The position numbers and the translations under genes are program-made. The notes beneath the pieces were generated by a model. It was not told the DNA's origin, did not search any database, and worked only from the letters and a program-made list of their open reading frames with translations. Positions 58,340-64,000 of a stretch of DNA of 64,000 nucleotides are shown in pieces. Within the stretch, counting starts at the first letter, position 1; each line of letters starts with the position of its first letter. This stretch comes from Streptomyces sp. LUP47B (GTDB lineage Bacteria; Actinomycetota; Actinomycetes; Streptomycetales; Streptomycetaceae), in NCBI RefSeq assembly GCF_001746295.1, contig NZ_MJAH01000010.1, forward strand, positions 86,793 to 150,792, given 5' to 3'.

Positions 58340-59458
58340 ATGACAGACGCACTCAAGCGCCTCTCCGAGGAAGGCGTGGCGATCTGGCTGGACGACCTGT
58401 CGCGCAAGCGGATCACGTCCGGCAACCTCGCCGAGCTGATCGACCAGCAGCACGTCGTGGGCGTCACCACCAACCCGTCGATCTTCCAGAAGGCGATCTC
58501 CGAGGGCGACGGCTACGACCTGCAGCTGTCCGACCTCGCTGCCCGCAAGGTCACGGTCGAAGAGGCCATCCGCATGATCACCACGGCGGATGTCCGGGAC
58601 GCGGCCGACATCCTGCGCCCGGTCTTCGACGCCACGGGCGGCCAGGACGGTCGCGTGTCGATCGAGGTCGACCCGCGCCTGGCGCACAACGAGAAGGCGA
58701 CGGTCGCCGAGGCCAAGCAGCTCGCCTGGCTGGTGGACCGCCCCAACACCCTCATCAAGATCCCGGCCACCCGCGCCGGCATCCCGGCGATCACCGACGT
58801 GATCGGCCTCGGGATCAGCGTCAACGTCACGCTGATCTTCTCGCTCGAGCGGTACCGCGAGGTCATGGAGGCCTTCCTGGCGGGCCTGGAGAAGGCCAAG
58901 GAGCGGGGTCTCGACCTGTCGAAGATCCACTCCGTGGCGTCCTTCTTCGTGTCCCGTGTGGACACCGAGATCGACAAGCGCCTCGACGCGCTCGGCACCG
59001 ACGAGGCCAAGGCCGCCCGCGGCAAGGCCGGCGTCGCCAACGCGCGCCTCGCCTACCAGGCGTACGAGGAGGTCTTCTCGGGCGACCGCTGGTCGAAGCT
59101 GGAGAACGCCGGCGCGAACAAGCAGCGCCCGCTGTGGGCCTCGACCGGCGTCAAGGACCCGGCGTACAAGAAGACCATGTACGTCGAGGAACTGGTCGCG
59201 CCGAACACGGTGAACACCATGCCGGAGGCGACCCTGTTCGCCACCGAGGAGCAGGGCGAGATCCGCGGCAACGCGATCACCGGTACGTACGAGCAGGCCC
59301 GTGCGGAACTCGACGCGGTCGAGAAGCTCGGGATCTCGTACGACGAGGTGGTACAGCTCCTCGAGGACGAGGGCGTCGACAAGTTCGAGGCCTCCTGGAA
59401 CGACCTGCTCAAGTCGACCGAGGCGGAGCTTCAGCGCCTCGCCCCATCGGAGGGCTGA
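58340..59458 (+). CDS. tal: Transaldolase
   Basis: A 372-residue transaldolase. WLDDLSRKRI and GVTTNPSIFQKAI are near the start, and the Schiff-base Lys is in TLIKIPATRAG. It transfers dihydroxyacetone units between sugar phosphates. AGGAG lies nine bases before ATG 58340; the next gene starts four bases after its stop. Confidence 0.96.
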   Translation: MTDALKRLSEEGVAIWLDDLSRKRITSGNLAELIDQQHVVGVTTNPSIFQKAISEGDGYDLQLSDLAARKVTVEEAIRMITTADVRDAADILRPVFDATGGQDGRVSIEVDPRLAHNEKATVAEAKQLAWLVDRPNTLIKIPATRAGIPAITDVIGLGISVNVTLIFSLERYREVMEAFLAGLEKAKERGLDLSKIHSVASFFVSRVDTEIDKRLDALGTDEAKAARGKAGVANARLAYQAYEEVFSGDRWSKLENAGANKQRPLWASTGVKDPAYKKTMYVEELVAPNTVNTMPEATLFATEEQGEIRGNAITGTYEQARAELDAVEKLGISYDEVVQLLEDEGVDKFEASWNDLLKSTEAELQRLAPSEG

Positions 59459-59462
59459 ACCC

Positions 59463-60986
59463 TTGTCGAGCAGCAACCCGCTGCGTGACCCCGCCGACCG
59501 ACGGCTCCCGCGTATCGCGGGGCCGTCGGGCCTGGTCATCTTCGGCGTCACGGGCGATTTGTCACGAAAGAAGCTCATGCCCGCCGTGTACGACCTCGCG
59601 AACCGGGGTCTGCTGCCACCGGGCTTCTCGCTGGTCGGCTTCGCCCGGCGGGACTGGGAGAACGAGGACTTCGCGGAAGTCGTCCACGACGCCGTCAAGG
59701 AGCACGCGAGGACGCCGTTCCGTGAGGAGGTCTGGCAGCAGCTCATCCAGGGGATGCGCTTCGTCCAGGGCACTTTCGACGACGACGACTCGTTCGAGCG
59801 GCTGCGCGACACCATCGACGAACTCGACAAGGCACAGGGCACCGGCGGCAACTTCGCCTTCTACCTGTCCGTGCCGCCGTCGGCCTTCCCCGTGGTCATC
59901 CAGCAGCTGAAGAAGCACCGGCTGGCCGACCAGTCGAGCGGCTCGTGGCGGCGCGCGGTCATCGAGAAGCCCTTCGGCCACGACCTCAAGTCGGCCGAGG
60001 AGCTCAACGCGACCGTGGAGGAGGTCTTCGCCCCGGACCAGGTCTTCCGCATCGACCACTACCTGGGCAAGGAGACGGTCCAGAACATCCTGGCGCTGCG
60101 CTTCGCCAACACGATGTTCGAGCCGATCTGGAACCGGTCCTTCGTGGATCATGTGCAGATCACGATGGCCGAGGACATCGGCATCGGCGGCCGGGCCGGC
60201 TACTACGACGGCATCGGCGCGGCCCGTGACGTCATCCAGAACCACCTCCTCCAGCTCATGGCGCTCACCGCCATGGAGGAGCCGGCCTCCTTCGACGCGG
60301 ACGCGCTGGCCGCCGAGAAGACCAAGGTGCTCGGCGCGGTGAGGCTGCCGAAGGACCTGGGCCGCAACACCGTGCGCGGTCAGTACGCGGCGGGCTGGCA
60401 GGGCGGCGCGAAGGCGGTCGGCTACCTCCAGGAGGACGGCATCGACCCCCAGTCCAAGACCGACACCTACGCGGCCATCAAGGTGGAGATCGACAACCGC
60501 CGCTGGGCGGGTGTCCCCTTCTACCTGCGCACCGGCAAGCGTCTGGGCCGCCGGGTCACCGAGATCGCGGTGGTCTTCCAGCGCGCGCCCCACTCCCCCT
60601 TCGACACGACGGCCACCGAGGAGCTCGGCTCCAACGCGATCGTCATCCGCGTCCAGCCCGACGAGGGCGTCACCGTCCGCTTCGGCTCCAAGGTGCCGGG
60701 CACCTCGATGGAGATCCGGGACGTGTCCATGGACTTCGCCTACGGCGAGTCGTTCACGGAGTCCTCTCCCGAGGCGTACGAACGCCTGATCCTCGACGTC
60801 CTGCTCGGCGACTCGAACCTCTTCCCGCGCACGGAGGAGGTCGAGCTGTCCTGGAAGATCCTCGACCCGATCGAGGAGTACTGGGACACGCACGGCAAGC
60901 CCGCCCAGTACCCCTCCGGTACCTGGGGTCCGGTCGAGGCCGACGAAATGCTCGCACGAGAGGGACGGAGCTGGCGCCGGCCATGA
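59463..60986 (+). CDS. zwf: Glucose-6-phosphate dehydrogenase
   Basis: A 507-residue enzyme with the NADP motif GVTGDLSRKKLMP, IEKPFGHD and the active-site signature RIDHYLGKE. It catalyses the first oxidative step to 6-phosphogluconolactone. TTG 59463 with GGAGGG nine bases upstream is chosen over in-frame upstream codons that overlap tal. It overlaps opcA by four bases. Confidence 0.95.
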   Translation: MSSSNPLRDPADRRLPRIAGPSGLVIFGVTGDLSRKKLMPAVYDLANRGLLPPGFSLVGFARRDWENEDFAEVVHDAVKEHARTPFREEVWQQLIQGMRFVQGTFDDDDSFERLRDTIDELDKAQGTGGNFAFYLSVPPSAFPVVIQQLKKHRLADQSSGSWRRAVIEKPFGHDLKSAEELNATVEEVFAPDQVFRIDHYLGKETVQNILALRFANTMFEPIWNRSFVDHVQITMAEDIGIGGRAGYYDGIGAARDVIQNHLLQLMALTAMEEPASFDADALAAEKTKVLGAVRLPKDLGRNTVRGQYAAGWQGGAKAVGYLQEDGIDPQSKTDTYAAIKVEIDNRRWAGVPFYLRTGKRLGRRVTEIAVVFQRAPHSPFDTTATEELGSNAIVIRVQPDEGVTVRFGSKVPGTSMEIRDVSMDFAYGESFTESSPEAYERLILDVLLGDSNLFPRTEEVELSWKILDPIEEYWDTHGKPAQYPSGTWGPVEADEMLAREGRSWRRP

Positions 60987-62134
60987 AGACAGACCTCACG
61001 GACACCACCGCCAGCAAGATCAACAAGGCCCTGGTCAAGGGCCGCCGGGACATCGGCACGCCGGCCGTCGGCATGGTGCTCACGCTGGTCATCGTCACGG
61101 ACGAGGAGAACGCCTACGACGCCCTCAAGGCCGCCAACGACGCGTCCCGCGAGCACCCCTCGCGCACGCTGGTGGTCATCAAGCGGGTGTCGAGGAGTCC
61201 TCGTGACCGCACCCAGTCCCGCCTCGACGCCGAGGTGCGGGTGGGTGCCGACGCCGGCACCGGCGAGACGGTGGTGCTGCGGCTGTACGGCGAAGTCGCC
61301 GAGCACGCCCAGTCGGTCGTCCTTCCGCTGCTGCTGCCGGACGCGCCGGTCGTCGTGTGGTGGCCGGTGGACGCACCGCTCGACCCGGCCGGGGACCCGC
61401 TCGGGGCGCTCGCCCAGCGGCGGGTCACCGACACCTACTCCTCCGAGCAGCCGGTGCGCGAGCTGACGGCACGCGCCGACACCTACACCCCGGGCGACAC
61501 AGACCTCTCCTGGACCCGGATCACGCCGTGGCGCTCGATGCTGGCCGCCGCGCTCGACCAGGTCACCTGCGAGGTGGACGCCGTCGAGGTGGAGGGCGAG
61601 GAGTTCAACCCGAGCTGCGAGCTGCTGGCGATGTGGCTGGCGGACCGGCTGGACGTGCCGGTGAAGCGGTCACTGTCGGGCGGTCCGGGCCTTACGGCCG
61701 TACGTCTGCACACGGACAGCGGTCCGATCGTCCTGGACCGCGCGGACGGCTCGCTCGCCACGCTCTCCATCCAGGGCCAGCCGGACCGTGCGGTGGCGCT
61801 CAAGCGCCGGGACACCGCCGAGCTGATCGCGGAGGAGCTGCGCCGGCTCGACCCGGACGACACATACGCCTCCGCACTGCGGTTCGGGGTGGAACGGCTG
61901 AACCCGTCGGCGCCCTTTCCGGAACCGGCTGCCAAAGGAGAACCCGGCTCCGTCGCCGGCGAGCCCGACTCCGGAGATTCCCTCTCCGCGGAGCCGGCCG
62001 GAACCGGAGCCTCCGCGGAAGTCGCCGTCAAAGCCCCTGTCGAGAGCCCTGCGAAAGCTTCCGGGCCGCAAGCGGCGCCGTCGGCATCGCTGAAGCCGGT
62101 CCCTTCGGGCCTGTCCGGGAAGGCGGCGAAGTGA
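60983..62134 (+). CDS. opcA: OpcA: glucose-6-phosphate dehydrogenase assembly protein
   Basis: A 383-residue OpcA protein. The first ~300 residues match the actinobacterial family (NAYDALKAANDASREHPSRTLVVIKR, LPLLLPDAPVVVWWPVDAP). The last ~80 residues are a low-complexity Ala/Pro/Ser/Glu tail that may vary between species. OpcA supports oligomerisation and activity of Zwf. It overlaps zwf (ATGA) and pgl (GTGA) by four bases each. Confidence 0.93.
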   Translation: MKTDLTDTTASKINKALVKGRRDIGTPAVGMVLTLVIVTDEENAYDALKAANDASREHPSRTLVVIKRVSRSPRDRTQSRLDAEVRVGADAGTGETVVLRLYGEVAEHAQSVVLPLLLPDAPVVVWWPVDAPLDPAGDPLGALAQRRVTDTYSSEQPVRELTARADTYTPGDTDLSWTRITPWRSMLAAALDQVTCEVDAVEVEGEEFNPSCELLAMWLADRLDVPVKRSLSGGPGLTAVRLHTDSGPIVLDRADGSLATLSIQGQPDRAVALKRRDTAELIAEELRRLDPDDTYASALRFGVERLNPSAPFPEPAAKGEPGSVAGEPDSGDSLSAEPAGTGASAEVAVKAPVESPAKASGPQAAPSASLKPVPSGLSGKAAK

Positions 62135-62913
62135 GCACGCCGCAGCTGGTCGTGCACCACGACAAGGAGCTGATGGCGCAGGCCGCCGCGGCCCGTCTGA
62201 TCACGAAGATCGTGGACGCGCAGGCCTCCCGGGGCTCGGCGTCGGTGGTCCTCACGGGCGGCCGCAACGGCAACGGCCTGCTCGCCGCGCTGGCCGCGGC
62301 GCCCGCCCGGGACGCCGTCGACTGGAGCCGCCTGGACCTGTGGTGGGGCGACGAGCGCTTCCTGCCCGAGGGCGACCCGGAGCGCAATGTCACGCAGGCC
62401 CGCGAGGCCCTGCTGGACGCCGTACCCCTGGACCCGAAGCGTGTGCATGCCATGCCCGCGTCGGACGGTCCGCACGGGCACGACGTCGAGGCCGCGGCGG
62501 CGGCCTACGCCGAGGAGCTGGCCCGGGCGGCCGGTCCCGAGAACCACGGCGCGGTCCCGACGTTCGACGTCCTGATGCTGGGCGTGGGCCCGGACACCCA
62601 CGTGGCGTCCCTGTTCCCGGAGCTCCCCGCGGTACGGGAGACCGAGCGCACGGTCGTCGGCGTCCACGGCGCCCCGAAGCCACCGCCGACCCGGGTCACC
62701 CTCACGCTGCCCGCCATCCGCGCGGCCCGTGAGGTCTGGCTCCTGGCGGCCGGCGAGGACAAGGCGCAGGCCGCGGCGATCGCCCTGTCCGGCGCGGGCG
62801 AGATCCAGGCGCCGGCCGCCGGGGCCCGTGGCCGGGCCCGCACCCTGTGGCTGCTGGACTCGGCGGCGGCTTCCCAGCTGCCGAGGTCGCTGTATCCGCC
62901 GGCTTCGTCGTAA
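62131..62913 (+). CDS. pgl: 6-phosphogluconolactonase
   Basis: A 260-residue lactonase of the DevB type. It has LTGGRNGNGLL, LWWGDERFLPEGDPERN (the conserved DER signature) and GVGPDTHVASLFP. It hydrolyses 6-phosphogluconolactone. GTG 62131 overlaps the opcA stop. A strong terminator follows. Confidence 0.93.
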   Translation: MSTPQLVVHHDKELMAQAAAARLITKIVDAQASRGSASVVLTGGRNGNGLLAALAAAPARDAVDWSRLDLWWGDERFLPEGDPERNVTQAREALLDAVPLDPKRVHAMPASDGPHGHDVEAAAAAYAEELARAAGPENHGAVPTFDVLMLGVGPDTHVASLFPELPAVRETERTVVGVHGAPKPPPTRVTLTLPAIRAAREVWLLAAGEDKAQAAAIALSGAGEIQAPAAGARGRARTLWLLDSAAASQLPRSLYPPASS

Positions 62914-62937
62914 CACCCGCCTCAGAGAAGGCGGTTC

Positions 62938-62973
62938 GGACGCCGGGTCCCTCCCAGGAGGGGCCCGGCGTCC
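62938..62973. terminator. Bidirectional terminator between pgl and pgi
   Basis: GGACGCCGGG plus CCCTCC (62938-62954) pairs with GGAGGG plus CCCGGCGTCC (62957-62973), a 17-bp stem with one T-G wobble and a very tight CA loop. It serves both convergent genes. Confidence 0.85.
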
Positions 62974-62979
62974 GCGTTC

Positions 62980-64000
62980 TCACCGCCGTCCGCGCAGCTC
63001 CCGGTACGTCGTCACGAGGGCCTTCGTGGACGCGTCCAGGCCAGGCACCTCGGCGCCCTCCGTGAGCGCCGGCTCGACGCGCTTGGCGAGGACCTTGCCG
63101 AGCTCGACGCCCCACTGGTCGAAGGAGTCGATGTTCCAGATCGCGCCCTGGACGAACACCTTGTGCTCGTAGAGCGCGATGAGCTGGCCGAGGACCGACG
63201 GGGTCAGCTCGCGGGCCAGGATCGTCGTGGTGGGGTGGTTGCCCTTGAACGTCTTGTGCGGGACCAGCTCCTCGGCCACCCCCTCCGCACGCACCTCGTC
63301 CGGGGTCTTGCCGAAGGCCAGCGCCTGCGTCTGGGCGAAGAAGTTCGCCATCAGCAGGTCGTGCTGCGCCCTGAGCGCGTCGGACAGCTCGGCGACCGGC
63401 CGGGCGAAGCCGATGAAGTCCGCCGGGATCAGCTTCGTGCCCTGGTGGATGAGCTGGTAGTAGGCGTGCTGCCCGTTGGTGCCGGGCGTGCCCCACACGA
63501 CCGGGCCGGTCTGCCACTCCACGGGGTTGCCGTCACGGTCCACCGACTTGCCGTTGGACTCCATGTCCAGCTGCTGGAGATACGCGGTGAACTTCGACAA
63601 GTAGTGGGAATACGGCAGTACCGCGTGCGACTGGGCGTCGTGGAAGTTGCCGTACCAGATGCCCAACAGGCCAAGGAGCAAAGGTACGTTGGACTCGGCC
63701 GGGGCGGTGCGGAAGTGCTCGTCGACGAGGTGGAAGCCGTCGAGCATCTCACGGAAGTGGTCCGGGCCGATGGCGATCATCAGCGACAGGCCGATCGCCG
63801 AGTCGAAGGAGTAGCGGCCGCCGACCCAGTCCCAGAACTCGAACATGTTGTCCGGGTCGATGCCGAAGTCCGTGACCTTCTCGGCGTTCGTCGACAGGGC
63901 GACGAAGTGCTTGGCGACGGCCTTGTCGTCGTGGAGTCCGGCCGGGCCTTCGAGCAGCCAGGTGCGGGCCGAGGTGGCGTTGGTGATCGTCTCGATCGTG
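62980..64000 (-). CDS. pgi: Glucose-6-phosphate isomerase, C-terminal part (5' end outside window)
   Basis: The frame remains open to the end of the window, so the first part is missing. The visible ~340 codons include NAEKVTDFGIDPDNMFEFWDWVGGRYS, GSPGTNGQHAYYQLIHQGTKLIPADFIG and WGVELGKVLAKR, the PGI signatures with the catalytic His and Lys. It interconverts glucose- and fructose-6-phosphate. It converges on the pgl operon. Confidence 0.95.
   Translation of the reverse strand, partial: TIETITNATSARTWLLEGPAGLHDDKAVAKHFVALSTNAEKVTDFGIDPDNMFEFWDWVGGRYSFDSAIGLSLMIAIGPDHFREMLDGFHLVDEHFRTAPAESNVPLLLGLLGIWYGNFHDAQSHAVLPYSHYLSKFTAYLQQLDMESNGKSVDRDGNPVEWQTGPVVWGTPGTNGQHAYYQLIHQGTKLIPADFIGFARPVAELSDALRAQHDLLMANFFAQTQALAFGKTPDEVRAEGVAEELVPHKTFKGNHPTTTILARELTPSVLGQLIALYEHKVFVQGAIWNIDSFDQWGVELGKVLAKRVEPALTEGAEVPGLDASTKALVTTYRELRGRR

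Overview
The window is a stretch of actinobacterial chromosome, almost certainly from a Streptomyces. It is strongly GC-rich, uses GTG and TTG starts, has many ATGA or GTGA stop/start overlaps, and encodes Tat-type RR export signals. Two core blocks are typical of the genus: a sufRBD-(Rieske)-CSU-sufT operon, and a ctaA / ctaB / tkt-tal-zwf-opcA-pgl-pgi block (heme for cytochrome oxidase plus the pentose phosphate pathway). From memory, the same order occurs in the S. coelicolor SCO1916-SCO1942 region; I could not check this here.

Layout. 1-6.3 kb: end of a medium-chain dehydrogenase, a two-domain TerD protein, a TetR regulator, a NUDIX hydrolase and a three-gene sugar ABC importer behind a GTGAACGTTCAC operator. 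6.4-18.1 kb: a nine-gene minus-strand catabolic operon divergent from a PucR-type regulator. It combines a PotABCD-like importer, two FAD amine oxidases, a succinate-semialdehyde-type dehydrogenase, a HAD hydrolase and a 2-hydroxyacid dehydrogenase, and looks like uptake and oxidation of a polyamine-like or N-methylated amine. 18.2-23.0 kb: a tartrate/D-malate dehydrogenase, LysR and LacI regulators, and an acdS-gntR pair. 23.1-25.1 kb: the Ro60 orthologue rsr, preceded by two tandem RNA genes. 25.2-38.6 kb: phoX with a PHO box, a secreted nuclease, small regulators, membrane and envelope proteins, a second dapA, and a sigma factor with a linked membrane partner. 38.7-42.1 kb: dapD, a degenerate tandem repeat, a TetR-SMR pair and an AbfB-domain protein. 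42.2-48.8 kb: the suf operon. 48.9-64 kb: AAC(3), an ABC-2 exporter, heme A/O synthesis and the oxidative pentose phosphate genes, ending in a partial pgi.

Most unusual region: 24755-25102. Both RNA genes carry a tRNA T-arm, then a 7-bp acceptor helix closed by a short loop, then a D-arm. This is a circularly permuted tRNA whose anticodon stem is replaced by a Y-RNA-like stem. The upstream copy encodes ACCA exactly where a tRNA 3' end would be. The downstream copy has leucine/serine-type features, including a long variable-arm hairpin. Their position just upstream of rsr makes them YrlA-type Y RNAs. YrlA RNAs are known in other bacteria; the tandem pair of two different tRNA types is what deserves attention.

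Other structure: a 92-bp-offset duplication across an ABC ATPase/permease junction that creates a 31-codon bridging ORF, a 14-bp inverted repeat upstream of the secreted nuclease, dispersed extragenic elements, and several strong hairpin terminators between convergent genes.
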